From Amoebophrya sp. A120 (taxonomy: Eukaryota; Sar; Dinophyceae; Syndiniales; Amoebophryaceae): a DNA stretch of 64,000 nt. The DNA lies in assembly GCA_905178155.1 (NCBI GenBank), contig CAJINV010000031.1, positions 1 to 64,000 on the forward strand. The letters are read 5' to 3'. Position numbers and translations under genes: made by a program. The first letter of the stretch is position 1. Every line of letters starts with the position of its first letter. Below are positions 38,401 to 50,000 of this stretch, piece by piece. The notes under the pieces were generated by a model. It worked only from the letters and a program-made list of their open reading frames with translations. It was not told the DNA's origin and made no database searches.

Positions 38401-39054
38401 CGAGGTGCGCGCGCGAAGCGCAGGGTGCAGGGCAGGCCCCCGCGCTAGCGCGGTGCGCTAGCGAGGTGCGGCGACCGCCCGGGCACCGGGGCCCGCGGCT
38501 CGCTGGCCCCGCGCGCGCAGAACTAGCGCGTTTTCGGGTCGGCCCCGGCGCGCGCCGCAAATTGCGGGGCATTGCGGTCTTCGGCACAAGACGCGCTCCC
38601 TTTTTAAAGCCCGGGGCCGAGGGGCCGCTCGGGGAGCCCGCCTGCCGCGGACCGCGCCCCATGGCGCGACCTTCTTTCTCAATTCTTAGGGGCCATTGCT
38701 GTCCCTGTTTTGAGAACATCATTCCGCCGCCCAATTTTCGTGCCGGCTTTAAGAGGCTCAATACCGAACGGCATTTCATTTTGACAAGGGTCCTTAGACG
38801 GCAGCGCGTCTCTGGGCCACTTAAAATATCGCGCGCCCCGATCGGGCGGGGCCTCCGCTGTTCTTCGCCCGAGGCACCAATCGTGCTGGCTTCGACCTGC
38901 TGCGTGGTTGGCTTCCAACACTGTGCCTCGATGTTCCCGTTTGTGTCTCGTTAATTTTTCTAGTCTCCGAAGTACTTACTAGCCTTGGCGCCACTTCTTC
39001 ATGTAAGTCCCCAGGAAGCCACCTCGGCACGTCTCGTTTTGGAGCTGCTCCTTC
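38401..39054. other. Palindrome-rich GC segment and upstream region of the bL9 gene
   Basis: 38,395-38,475 contains repeated CGCTAGCG palindromes joined to GAGGTGCG words. From about 38,560 the sequence looks like ordinary intergenic DNA. No gene is supported; the promoter of the bL9 gene must lie in the last few hundred bases but shows no motif I recognise. Confidence 0.45.
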
Positions 39055-40295
39055 ATGGCGCTGCTTGTCGGACAGTCGATTGCCACGAGCTCTCGCTCGG
39101 TTGCGTGTGCCGCTGCGGCGCACCGTGCACTAGGTACAACACCCCGGCGTGAAGATTTTCGTCTTTGGTTGACCCCCACGACTGCACCGCATCGCCAGCA
39201 GCGCCGAACGATGTGGTGGGACCCCTCCCTGACCCGCAAAAATGGGAAGCCCGCCATTTCGAAAACGCAAGATCTGTACGTGTCCAAAGACATTCCGGTG
39301 GTCCTGCTGAAGGACGTTCCTAAATTAGGCGTGAAAGGCCAGATTGTTCACGTCCGGCGGGGCTATGCGCGCAACCTGCTGGTACCGTCCGGCGTCGCGG
39401 TGTACGGTGCTCTTTGGGAAAACGTCGACCGCTACGCCGACCCCGCCGTCATCTCGGCTGCCGAGGCCACGGCGCGTGCGATTGAAGCAGAGCAAGAGGC
39501 CCATCCCTTCGACTGGATTGACGAGTACATCATTCGGTTTTGTTTGTTCGCTCGGTGCTCAAGTCTACCTTCTTGCTGCCAGTTGTTTCTTTTTTCTACT
39601 TGGGTTGAATAAACACATCACTCCAACTGCAAATCGTAAATAGGCGTTCGTGTCCTCCCTGCTCGCCGAATAGCTATTTAAGTATTTATCACAGGATTTC
39701 CCTGCGTCTCGTGCGCACAGTGCGGAACCAGCAAACGGGCGCGCTGCAGGACCCGCTGACCGTCTGGGAATTTTTGAACATCCTGTCGCGCGACCACGAA
39801 CTCGACCTTTTGCCTGAGAACCTGCTGGATCTCCGGGACCGAGGCGAACCACAGGGTGTTGTGCCGGACCCCGCGCTGGACCCGTTTCACCAGAGCGCCG
39901 CCGTGGAAAGTCCACAACCAGACGGGACTGCCCTCGCATCGGGGGAGCGGTTGCCGCTCGATGGTGGCGGCCCCGGCGGAATGCACGAGCCGTGCTACCA
40001 GCTACTAACCACCGCGGGCCGACACCTGGTCAACCTGGAGATTCCCTTCAAAGTGAAGGCCCGGCGGTACTGCATCGCGGTAGACATTGTGTCGCAGACC
40101 GAGGAGATGGCGGCGCTCCGGGCGCGGGAAGAAGAGCGCATCAAGAACCAGAAGCCGCAGTTCCTGGTGGGAATTCGCAGTGGCGAAACCATTGGCCGGC
40201 AGATGCAGATTGACTACGAGGAGCTTGAATGGCTCGAGGACGAGGGAGACAATGCCCGGGCGCGCTCTGGCCCGGGAGGGCGCTCTCGGCCGTAG
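39055..40295 (+). CDS. Ribosomal protein bL9, probably mitochondrial (two exons)
   Basis: Exons 39055-39536 and 39695-40295 join in frame through a canonical GT...AG intron. Residues about 73-117 carry the bL9 N-domain signature ([20 protein letters not shown], then [16 protein letters not shown]), which binds 23S-type rRNA near the base of the L1 stalk. The first ~50 residues are Ala/Ser/Arg-rich with few acidic residues and fit an organelle targeting peptide. Exon 2 encodes a longer C-terminal part with [20 protein letters not shown]. At ~360 aa it is more than twice the bacterial length (about 150 aa), as is common for mitoribosomal proteins. Mitochondrial rather than plastid location is inferred. 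Confidence 0.85.
39537..39694 (+). other. Canonical GT-AG intron of the bL9 gene
   Basis: 158 bp, ATTCG|GTTTTG ... TCACAG|G. It shows no terminal inverted repeats, in contrast with the introner introns of neighbouring genes. Confidence 0.8.
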
Positions 40296-40818
40296 TGGAA
40301 GAACGTCGTGATTGCTGCTACATGGTGTACATGCGCGAACAACAATTTTTCGCATTCAACTACACGACGTACCCTTGCTACGTGTACGTATTCACTTTTG
40401 CTACGGATGACACAGCACTTTTGGTCAGGTTCCTCAAGAGATCCAGATGATAATACAGTGTGGCTGTTTAATGCTAGAAAGACATTTCTGCAGCAAGACT
40501 ACACACCCTGAGCATCGGTACCCTCGCCGTTTCCTCTGGTGCGCAGGCAAATCGTCGGTGGTGCTTTCTAGTACTCATCTGAACTGCCATGCCAGTTTTT
40601 TTTTCCACGTCAACACACACTGCTTGCCAAAAGTTTTGGACTACAAGAAGATCGAGCTTTTTGTTTTTTTTTTAACGCGTGAGACTGCTGCATTATTTCG
40701 GAACCGTAACGCTTGCACGAAAAATGTCTCACGCCGCCCTCTGGCTACGTACATATTTTTTTTGATGGCGAATTGATAATGACGATGACTTGATACAAAA
40801 CTACGTATATCCCTAAAA
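40296..40818. other. Intergenic region
   Basis: Mixed AT content with T and A runs; no ORF with a recognisable domain. Presumably the 3' end of the bL9 transcript and the 5' flank of the next gene. Confidence 0.5.
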
Positions 40819-43800
40819 ATGCGCCGTTCGCACACCCACTCGCCGCTTCGCGACGCGCTCACCCGCGGGTGCTGCGCCGTCGGTTGGTTGTTAATACTTC
40901 ACCCCTCCACCGCGGCGACTGCAACTCCTCCCGCATCCTCCGGGGAAGCAACGATGCAGGAAAACGAGAGCCCGACCGTCTTTCCGAAGGTTGCGGTGTG
41001 TCTCCGTGGGCTCGGGGGCGCGCGCGACGTATTTCATCGATGGCGGGAGCACGTGTTTCCAGCCTTTGGCGGGGATCCGGACGTGTACCTCGTAACCTCC
41101 ATGTCACGAAAGCAGCTGGAAGAGGAGTTCTCGGCCCGGATACAGTGCCCACCGAACAAAAACGAGCCGCGCGCGCACTATCGCAGCACCTGGGCCTCGT
41201 CCACCGGGCCGAGGCCGCCGAAGCGGATCGGCGCAACCACAAAAAAGGTTGATCCCACGAAACAAAAATCGTCGCCGCACGAAACGCAACGGACCGCCTT
41301 TCTGGAAGCGTGCAGCACGACGGGGGATGCGGCCGGCACAGATGAGGGCTTCGTGTATATCATTTGTAAAAACGTCCCCACCCCATAGTTGTAATGCCAT
41401 TCTGCATGCTGAAGATGTTTCTCATGCGGAGTACCATGAGAAGCGTTTTCTAGTCGTGTTTCGGAATTTGCCATGCTCCAATCAGCACGATGCGCTAGAT
41501 TTGTGATGCTGGTAAAGTGCGAGCCCAAACCTGTCATGCGCAACAACCAAGCCCTGTGGATTTGTCTAGCAGATTTCCCACGTTGAGGACTATGGTGTGG
41601 GGACGTTTTTCCGTAGGATAGCGTACCTCAAGGACGCGTTGCTTGTACCGGAGTGGGAGGAGAATACGCATCGCAAAAAAGATGTCTTGGTCTGAAAGAG
41701 AGCGAGATCTGTCATGCGCATTTCGTATGGCGGCATGTTAACGTCCGTGATGCACGCCCTACCATCACAGTGACTTTATTTTGTGGGCTTCTTCTTGATG
41801 TTGCCTACCCGGCATGAGAAATGCTGCGTTCGCGTAGCGAAGACTGACTGCTATTGCTGCTCACGCAATACAACAGCTTGTTCTAAAAGCTTCCAACGCG
41901 AAAGCATTAGAATCCAGACTCATACATTATTTTGCATTTGATCCAAAACCTTTCGGAGCGGTTTTTCGACCGCGAGTCCCCGGGCTGGCGGGGGATCCAC
42001 CTGGAGTACATGTGGCGCGAGGACTCGCAGCTCTGGGGCGCGCTGCCCATGCCCCTGGAGACGCGGGAGATGACCAACGCGGAGAAATGGCACTTCCAGT
42101 ACCGGTTCGCGAAGACCAAGACCAGCAAAAATAACCGGCGAACGAATAAGGCCGTTGTGAACAGCGCCGCCACAACGGTGGTGCACAAGCCGGACGGCCG
42201 CGCGTACTTCATCAACGCGCACAGCATGCAGCTGCACGACATGTGGCGGTGCGCCGAAATACTGCGCGACCACGAGCGCTACAGCCGGTCCGGGGTAGAA
42301 TACGAACACGTCGTGCTCAGTCGGTTGGACGTGACCTTTTTTGCGCCCCACGCGAATCTGCTGGGACTGCAGCAGCTTCATCCCTCGTCTCCGCCGATAT
42401 TGCAAAAATCAGAAACGGCAGGTCGTGCGGCCGGCAAGAACACAAAGAACACGATTTCCCGAGCCCTGACGTTCCAAAATTTAGGCTACGACTACGAGCA
42501 GCCGCGCGCCAAAATTTTGCGGCCCTACAAGTACGGCTGCTTCATCCCGACCGGGTGGGACTGGACCCAGGGTCTCACGGACATCTTTAGCGTGTGCAGC
42601 CGCCAGGCGGCCGAGGTGTACATGCAAAGCCGCGTGCAGCTTCTGGGGCAGCCGGCGCTCGTGCAGCGGTGGATCCAGAACGGCATTCGCCGGCGGGGCA
42701 TCTACAACCCGGAGATGCTGCTGCGCGACACGCTGCACCACTTCGGCGTGCCCGTCCAGCGGTACGACGCCGGCATCTTCCGCAGCTGCTACGACCAGCA
42801 GCCACTTACACAAGAACCGAATGCTGCCAGCACCGTGGTCGCGGGCGCCGCGGCGGCGGCAGCCGCGCACCCACGACCGCCCCTCGAGGACGGCGCTCTA
42901 CTCGGGAGCGCGACCGCGCTGTACGACAAGGGGACCAATTACGCGGCGCGGTGCCGATATCTCCGCAAAGTCAACGCGTACGGAAAGTTCGAGCGGCCGC
43001 CGAAGACGAGAAAACCGCTGGACCACAGCGTCGCGCGCTACAGCGACTTGTTTTCCGCGACAACCAGCGAGGACTCCATCGACGCCGCCTTTCAGTACTT
43101 TCGCGCGAAGGTGGAGCTGTACGCGAACTATAAAATTCAGCCGTTCTACGTGTCGACGGCAAGGCACGACATCCACCGCGCGCACCGTCACTACACGCGT
43201 AACAACACGGCCGCGCCCGGGATGATCGGGTATACTGATGTTGAGATAGGAACAAGCAGCGATACGCATCGAGCAGGACCACCAGGTCGGGTGGGAGAAG
43301 ATGGTGTGCCGGCTGAGGTCGTAAAACAAGCCCCGACGAGTCGTGTTGATGATGCGACGATGAACAATACGGAAATATTCTCCGAAAATGGTTCGGAATT
43401 AATGTCACCAGCTGGTACCGGCACAACGCAAAAGAACGCCGTTGACCTCGAAGACCCGAAATGGGTGCAGCACTGGCGGCGGTATGAACACGACTCCTGG
43501 CACGGGCCCTGCCGGGACGGACAGCAGCTGATGTCGGTCTATCACCGCAACGTCGCGGAACTGGACGCGAAGCGCGTGCTGTGGGCGAAGGCGGACCTGC
43601 GCCACTACGCGGCTACCCGAGAGGCAGAAAACGCGCTCGCCCTCGCAGCCGCGGGAGGTAGGGTGGAGGACGCAGATCATGGAATTCTTGGCGGCGGCCA
43701 AAGTGCTTCTAACATCGTGTCCACTTCCGCGACGACGAACGGCGCAGACAGCATAAGCTCCGCCACCGAAAAGGCGGGGGAGCAGTTACAGCTTGAGGAC

Positions 43801-44217
43801 GAAGATCTGAATAGCCACGTCTACTACGAAGGAGTCTACGAGGTGCACCACACGAACGAGAAAATGATTGTGGACCATTTAAAGAAGCTGGACCCGGTGC
43901 TCCGGCTACTGGAAACCAACCACCCGGAGAAGCAGTGGCCCGGGCACCGGAACGGCGACTTCGGGGTCGGCGTTGACGGGTACCTCGTGCAGCGGGAGGC
44001 CATGACCAAGGACTCCAGCCGCCGCGCCGTCGCGTTCTGCCAGACCGCAAAGGAGGAGGAAACGGCGATCATGTACCAACTACGGGAACTGTCCGACAAC
44101 CTCAACCACTACTACCACCACTACATGGACCAGGTTCCCTCGAAAGTCAGCCATTTCTTGGAAACGGTGTTTCCCTACTTCGATCTAAGCCGCGTCGACT
44201 TCGGGTCGCAGGGGTGA
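40819..44217 (+). CDS. Glycosyltransferase-like protein, about 958 aa, three exons split by introners
   Basis: Exons 40819-41365, 41622-41671 and 41938-44217 join in one frame. The N-terminus has a hydrophobic stretch (GCCAVGWLLIL) that could be a signal anchor. Residues about 55-100 (PKVAVCLRGLGGARDVFHRW, then PDVYLVTSM) and the later VEYEHVVLSRLDVTFFAP resemble the eukaryotic putative glycosyltransferase type with a [K/R]-hAVCLxG start and an RxD strand; SMQLHDMWRCAEILRDHERY fits its helix. A Golgi-type luminal sugar transferase is therefore inferred, not shown. Low-complexity Ala and acidic insertions separate conserved blocks (CFIPTGWDWTQGLTDIFSVC). Exon 2 is only 50 nt. The first intron can be removed at GT-AG; the second cannot. 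Confidence 0.6.
41366..41621 (+). mobile_element. Introner intron, family A, in the glycosyltransferase-like gene
   Basis: 256 bp. The left end reads TAAAAACGTCCCCACCCCA, and the right end GGTGTGGGGACGTTTTT is its inverted repeat. It shares internal sequence (ATGAGAAGCGTTTT, TTTGTGATGCTGG) with the SWEET intron. Cutting at GT...AG restores the frame. No clear target duplication is visible here. Confidence 0.8.
41672..41937 (+). mobile_element. Introner intron, family B, flanked by GCAT
   Basis: 266 bp between two GCAT copies (41668-41671 and 41934-41937). The ends are inverted repeats of about 25 bp (GCAAAAAAGATGTCTTGGTC versus GCAAAATAATGTATGAGTCT read from the right). Removal leaving one GCAT joins ...EENTH to LIQNLSERF in frame. 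No choice of cut within the duplication gives GT-AG. Confidence 0.75.
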
Positions 44218-44754
44218 AGAACTGTTTTACTTATTCGTTGTGTAAATGCATCTTGATCTTCTTCGTTCTCGCTCTCGCAGGAGCGAAAGTGCCATGCGTT
44301 TTGTTCGAGCGCGTCGTCGGTTTGGGGATCATCGCGCACGTTGCGGCCCGCGTAGATCCGTTTCAGGGAGTAGTGTGTTCTTGCAAACACAAAGATGCTG
44401 TGGGTCGTCAGATGAACCAAGATGCTGCAAAGCGTCGAAAAATTTTGCAAGAAGGAGCTGGTGGCTCTGCGTGTGTTAAGTAAGATTAAACACATTTTGA
44501 ATATAAAACTGGCTGATCAGAGTTTCCTAGGTTAAGCTTTGCTGGTTTGTTTTGCACAATGAGATCGGCACAACTTCCACTTCGCGCCGCTGGACGTGGA
44601 AAGAAGTTTTCCACGTGCAGCTGTAACGCTCGAGACAAGAAAAGCGTATAGGACTTTAGCAGAATCAAAAAGATTCCTACGTGTCGTGTTCATCTTCACG
44701 TTACGAAGACCGACTAATCTATTTCCCCTCTATCATCTTTGAAAAAAAAAGCAG
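44218..44754. other. Intergenic region
   Basis: No supported gene. Sequence directly before the SWEET ATG (AAAAAAAAAGCAG|ATG) could hold a splice-acceptor-like AG, as expected where dinoflagellate messages receive a trans-spliced leader. That is inference. Confidence 0.45.
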
Positions 44755-46197
44755 ATGGCGTCGACAACCCCGTCCGCTCCCGCGTCGGCGGCTCCGCATT
44801 TCTTGGAAGGCGATGCGACAAAGGTTGCCGCGGACCTGTTCGGGGTTGCGCTCCCCAGCGCGATCTTCCTGTCCCCCCTGCCGCTGTTCTACAACGCGTT
44901 CAAGCACCAAACGCCGGTAGACATGCCGCCCCTGGCGTTCACCGCCCAGTTCGCGCAATGCTGGTTGTGGTTCGTGTACGCGAACCTGAAGGACATCCCG
45001 TTTTTGATCGTAGCGAATGTGGTCGGCCTGTCGACCGCCGTGTTCTTATTCTGAGTAAAAGCGTCGCCACCCCAGAGTTGTCATGTAAATCTGCATGCCA
45101 TAAAAGTTTCTCCTGCGGAGCCCCATGAGAAGCGTTTTGTAATTTGTGATGCTAGAATTAGCATGATATGCTAGATCTGTGATGCTGCTGGACTAGCTAA
45201 ACAGGATTACACTAGGAGGACAGACTTGGCATGCGAAGCAACCAAAGCTGCTTGATCTGTCTAGGGAAAGCAGATTTCCCATCTTGATTCTGGTGTGGGG
45301 ACGTTTTTACTTAGGATAGTTCTACGTGCTACTATACCCGTACTGCTGCAAACTCATCCTGCTCCTCGACCCGACCGACCTCCGCACGCCGTTGGCGGCC
45401 GGGAAGCCCGTCACGACCGACGCCGTGCAAGTAGAAGTCGTGGCCTCCAGGACGAGCCCCGACGCGGGCGCAGCGCCAGCACCGGGTGAGGCACAGGAAC
45501 ATGAGGACCGCGCATACGACGAGGGGGAACGGAAGGTGTCCGCCTACCTGGCGCAATACAAATGGCAAATGTTTGGCGCGGTTTTGGTCGGCGCGGTGAC
45601 CACGTTCTTACTTTACAATAAGCCCTCAGTGCAGGCGCTTGGAATCGCATCTAGGTAAAGATAGATACAACAACTGGATGAACAGAATTCATCGCATGTT
45701 AGGAAGAACGTTTATATTTTTTTCTCAATACTATATAGCATCTATCGATCGTTGCGGCGCAGTGCTCTTCATCATGATTGCATATGGTCTTGATGTCATT
45801 TGTTTCGATCAACACTGACAATAAATGCAGCTCCTGGCTGGGCGAGACGGCGAAAGACAGCGGGATAGGCGGTTACATCGCAATGACGCTGGGGACGCTG
45901 CTTTTGATTCACCCCGTGTTCACCATGGTGGAAGCGCACGCTACCAAAAATGCAGACTTGATGGGTTCGTCGCTGATGAATGGAGTATACACCGCCTGCA
46001 ACGTCGTGCTTCTCTCGCAAGGACTGTTCTTCAACTACAACCTGGCGCTGGCGATCCAGTCCGCCCTGGGGCTCTTCGCAAACATCACCGCACTTGCGGT
46101 GCGCGCGAGCATTCGCCCTGCTCCGGAGGTACTATCCGCCGCAGCAGACGGCGCCGGAGCGACTGGAACTCGGGAACAAGTGCGGAAGACGGACTAA
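44755..46197 (+). CDS. SWEET (MtN3/saliva) sugar transporter, 331 aa, three exons
   Basis: Exons 44755-45052, 45324-45654 and 45831-46197 give one continuous frame. SWEETs are seven-helix uniporters built from two three-helix MtN3 repeats. Repeat 1 (about residues 22-110) shows the SPLPLFYNAFKHQTPVDMPP signature with the usual Pro and the following NxxG-like VANVVGLSTAVFLFYVLL. Repeat 2 (about 240-310) shows a weaker copy, IHPVFTMVEAHATKNADLMG followed by SLMNGVYTACNVVLL. A hydrophilic acidic loop and a linker helix (FGAVLVGAVTTFLLYN) separate them. At 331 aa it is somewhat longer than typical (220-300 aa) because of the loop. It probably moves hexose or sucrose across the plasma or an internal membrane; the substrate cannot be told from sequence. 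Confidence 0.8.
45053..45323 (+). mobile_element. Introner intron, family A, in the SWEET gene, flanked by TTCT
   Basis: 271 bp between TTCT copies (45049-45052 and 45320-45323). About 30-bp inverted ends (GAGTAAAAGCGTCGCCACCC against AAGTAAAAACGTCCCCACAC from the right). A GT-AG cut nearby would keep a TGA stop in the message. Removal at the duplication restores VFLFYVLLYP. All five possible cuts are non-canonical. Confidence 0.85.
45655..45830 (+). other. Canonical GT-AG intron of the SWEET gene
   Basis: 176 bp, TCTAG|GTAAAG ... ATGCAG|CTCC, phase 2, no inverted-repeat ends. Confidence 0.8.
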
Positions 46198-47046
46198 TTA
46201 GTGCTGCTCTGGAATACTTACAATGTGCGGGAAAAGGAGAAAGGGGCTAGGCCTACTTTTCGGGGTGACTGCTGCAGTCCACAGCACAACGGGCGGCCTT
46301 CTGCGTTACAACTGGCTGCGGATGATTCTACTCCGTTGATTGAACTGCGCAATCTCCAGTAGATGACATTGTAATGAACTCTCCACCTCCGATACAAAGA
46401 CTATGTAGTTTCTGTTTCAGCATTGTTCTTCTAGTGACGGTTTGCAATCACGACAAAACCGCGACGCGGCGCAAGGTCTAAGCGATCCGCAGCTTATTTT
46501 TCAAAAACACAGTGTTCGAAATTCGTCCATGATCGAAAAGTTTTCCTTTTGAGCGCCGGTAAAAACTACTTTGCCATCAAATAGGAGACAGGCTGCTGTC
46601 AGCTTCTTTCTCATCGTCCTTTGACGTCATCTCACCGAGACTGACAATGAACGACGCTGCGAGTGTTTATGATAGGGGTGAAAGGGTTTAGTTTAGGGTT
46701 CCTATTTTGATCTTATCGTCTGTGGTAGAAATTCACATTTATTGTACACCGCAATACAACTCATGAACACCAACACGACCGCCTGGCGTGGTGGTATCAC
46801 GCTTTACGACCTTCGATGCGTTTTACTTTCTTTCTAAAACCTCTACTTACTGAATTTGCTTTCTCATTGTCGCGACGCCGCGGCCCTAGTAATTCGAAGA
46901 TGTTCTTGATGCTCTCTGAAGTAGAAGCTACGAGCGACTGCACCACAGCGGGAGCCGGACCTTTTGTGGGGCTATCGTAAAAACGACGGCGAGGGGGCGC
47001 GCTGCTGGTCGAAAGAAGTAGGACCACATCGAAGAAAACCAATTCC
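46198..47046. other. Intergenic region with a short telomere-like word
   Basis: No gene is supported. 46683-46700 reads AGGGTTTAGTTTAGGGTT, close to two TTTAGGG repeats, too short to be called telomeric. The rest is unremarkable. Confidence 0.5.
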
Positions 47047-50000
47047 ATGATCGAGCCATTTTTTCCGCTTCCTGGACAGCTAGAAGCGGACCTGGTTGCT
47101 GTCTGGGTTGAGTTTTTTGTGGTCCACAAGCGCGTACACGAAGCCGATGCACGTTTCGCGGTCAGGAAAGCCTGCGAAGCTGGGTACGTCCCCGAAAGCA
47201 GTCAGTTTGCCTTTCAGGTATAGAATTTTCTTTTTCCATTTCTTGCATAGTATGATTTTCATGGCGTGGATGAATTGCTAGCGGCTTGAAGGATGATGAA
47301 ACGCGATGAGATCATCAAAAATCTTTTCACTCTCAACCTGATGTGTGTGTGTTTTTGTGATAGGGCATAGATACGACGTGAATTGAATGTGGGGGAAAAA
47401 TTTCATCTTCACAACTTTTAGGTTCGACGAAACCTTCCCCTCGGGCTCGCGTCGTGCGCTCTGAATGATGAGGAAGTGGAGCAAGTCGCTCGGAGAGCAC
47501 GCGACGTTGCGGCGGCGGCCGCCTCGGGCGGACCGGTTCCAAGAGCGCGGTCGGGCAGCACACCAACATCGGTTGGGACGGAAACGTATGATCAGCGTGC
47601 CGTCCCACCACCCATAGGCGCGGGGTATAGCCGTCGTCCGCGCAATGCGACGCCCCCATTTCAGCCTGGGCCCCGAGCGAGGACCTCGCAAGATTTATTT
47701 TCATCGAGTGCAGTTAGTACCCAGCCCTCTGGTGCACAACATCTCCAGCAATCGGACTTTCCGCGGTTCGGTAGGTCAGCGAAGGCGAGCGCCGCCGCCC
47801 CTACCTACGCAGAGAAGCTGAAGCAGCCAGACAAGCGCACGAGCCCGACGCAGCAAAGGCAAAATTTAGTGCAGGAGGAGACCTTTCCCGCGATGAGCGA
47901 AGCTGGTCCTGGGCCTGCCCGCGGTCACCAAACCGGTCGCAGTCGTGTTTCGTCCGGTGGTGCCTCGATGAGCAGCGGATATTCATCCGGGCATCAACCA
48001 CCAGACGGCTCTCCGCAGTGGCATCAAACGCTGCTGAGCCCGGGACAATCGGCACGACCGGTGGTGGAGGATCTGCTAGATATTTTCAAAGAAAATTCTG
48101 GGTCGTCGACCCTCCCGTCCGATGCGCTGGTGCGGCTGTGGCAGACGGGGGCATCTACCACCTCCACGGTGGGCGCCGTGGGAAATAGTGGATCTTCTGA
48201 TGCACGAGGACCCCAGCTGTCGCAGTTCTTTTTTTTAAAGAAGAAACCTCCGCGCTCCGGGACGAGCAAATCCACCACGCGCGACCACGCCTGGGTGTTC
48301 GAACTGTTGGAAGAGGTGCGGGCGAAAGACGCAACCAAGGCACAGCAAGTTTTCCAGCGGCTGCTGGAAGCCGCGGAGGGAAATTTAGAGGTGGTCACCG
48401 AACTGTGCAGGTGGAAAGGCTGGTGCGCAGGCGGCGCAAGCCCGACGTCGGTGCTTGAGGTGGTCGCGCAGCAACCGATTTTCTGGCGCAGCCAGAACCT
48501 CCCGCTGCACGAACTGCTCAACCTGGTGGAGAAAAAGGCGGAAATCGCACAGGACGGAGATAGTACCACAAATGCCTCGTCGCCTATGCGTCGCGGTCCG
48601 AACAACAAGTCATCTGCAGGGAACAAGATGAAAAAAGGCGTGAAGTGCCCCACGGTGTCCACTAAAGTTCGGCAAGTCGACCACTGTGCGGGCGCTGCGG
48701 AGGTGGAGCCGTTTGTCTTGGACGTACTGCAAAACGGTACGTGGCGGGACTACATCGCAACGCAGCTACGCACTTGGGCGGAACGACTTGCGACGATTGA
48801 TTCTATGGACGAGGGTTCTTTTCAGTACAACACCATCGAGCGGTGGCACTACTGTTGCATCCAATGGCGGCCTCGCTACGCCAGGTCGGGCTCCAACGGG
48901 AGCAGTGACGAGGGCAGTGCGAGTGGGAGTAGTAATGCGTACCTGGGTCACGGCGCAGAACCAGAAGTAGAGGATGCCCCGGACATCATTTTTGAATCCT
49001 TGGGCTACGGCACGGACAAATTCGAAGCGGAGACGGTGGGCTACGCGCGCGTTCTGGAACAGCTCGGGTTGTGCCGGGACTTTTTGGACATCCGCAAGGC
49101 GCATCTGCAGAAGACTTTGGAGCAGGGCGTCCTGCACTTTCTGCCCGCGATTTTTTGGGAGCGCATCGTCCTCGCAAAGTGGTTCGAAGCGTGCCACCGG
49201 GGCTCCGAAGAGCGCCGCGCCGTCGCGACCGCGATCGGTAGCGCCGGGGAAGCCGCCATGCGCGCGCGGGGCTTGGAATTCTCCACGCCGGGCGATCTGC
49301 GGAAGCACGTCCTGACGGAGTTGGCGAGCAGTTCGCTGGACCGGGCTGCGGGAATCCCGGCTAGATTTCTTCCGGTGCAGCTGTACCAGCAGATGTGCGA
49401 CGTGGTGCGCTACACCACGAAAACCGAGCGGGAGGCGGCCGAGATTCTGGAGACGCTGCTCTTGGATCTGGTGAAGGACAGCCGCAGCTGCGTGACGCGC
49501 GAACTGGGCGGGGCGGAGTACTACTGCCGGATGCTTGACTTGTCGCTCCTGGAGCGGTGCAGCCAGCTCGAGGCGGCGCGTGCGGAGGCGACGAGTAGCC
49601 TTGCAGCACTATGCCTTGCAAATTCGCCTGGCTTTCCTGGAGGGATGCAAACTTGTCATGGGTGCTGCGGGTCACACAAAAACTTGTCTTGCCTGCGTAC
49701 CAAAACATGCACGTTTTTATTTGGGCATCGTGAGAGGCGATTTCTCATGCAGGAGAGGCAAAGGCATTGCGAAGGCCTGACAGTAGCTAGAATCTGTAGT
49801 GCGGAACCCTGCATCCCAGACTTCGCGATGCATGCAAAATTTGCATGAAAAACTCGAGCAGTCATCCAGAGGACCCAGACATATTTGCCCTGCATAGACA
49901 GTGGAGTCCAACCACAACGACACCGACGGCAAGATGTTATGAGAGTGCACAACTCTCCCTCCCCCTCATTTGTCATGCAAAATACCAACTCCAATCTCGG

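Noticed and set aside
45053-45060. Canonical GT donor (GTAAAA) for the SWEET intron
   Set aside because: Using it would retain TGA in frame before the next exon; removal at the TTCT duplication restores the conserved MtN3 helix.
46683-46700. Interstitial telomere repeat
   Set aside because: Only about two imperfect TTTAGGG-like words; not enough to claim a telomeric origin.
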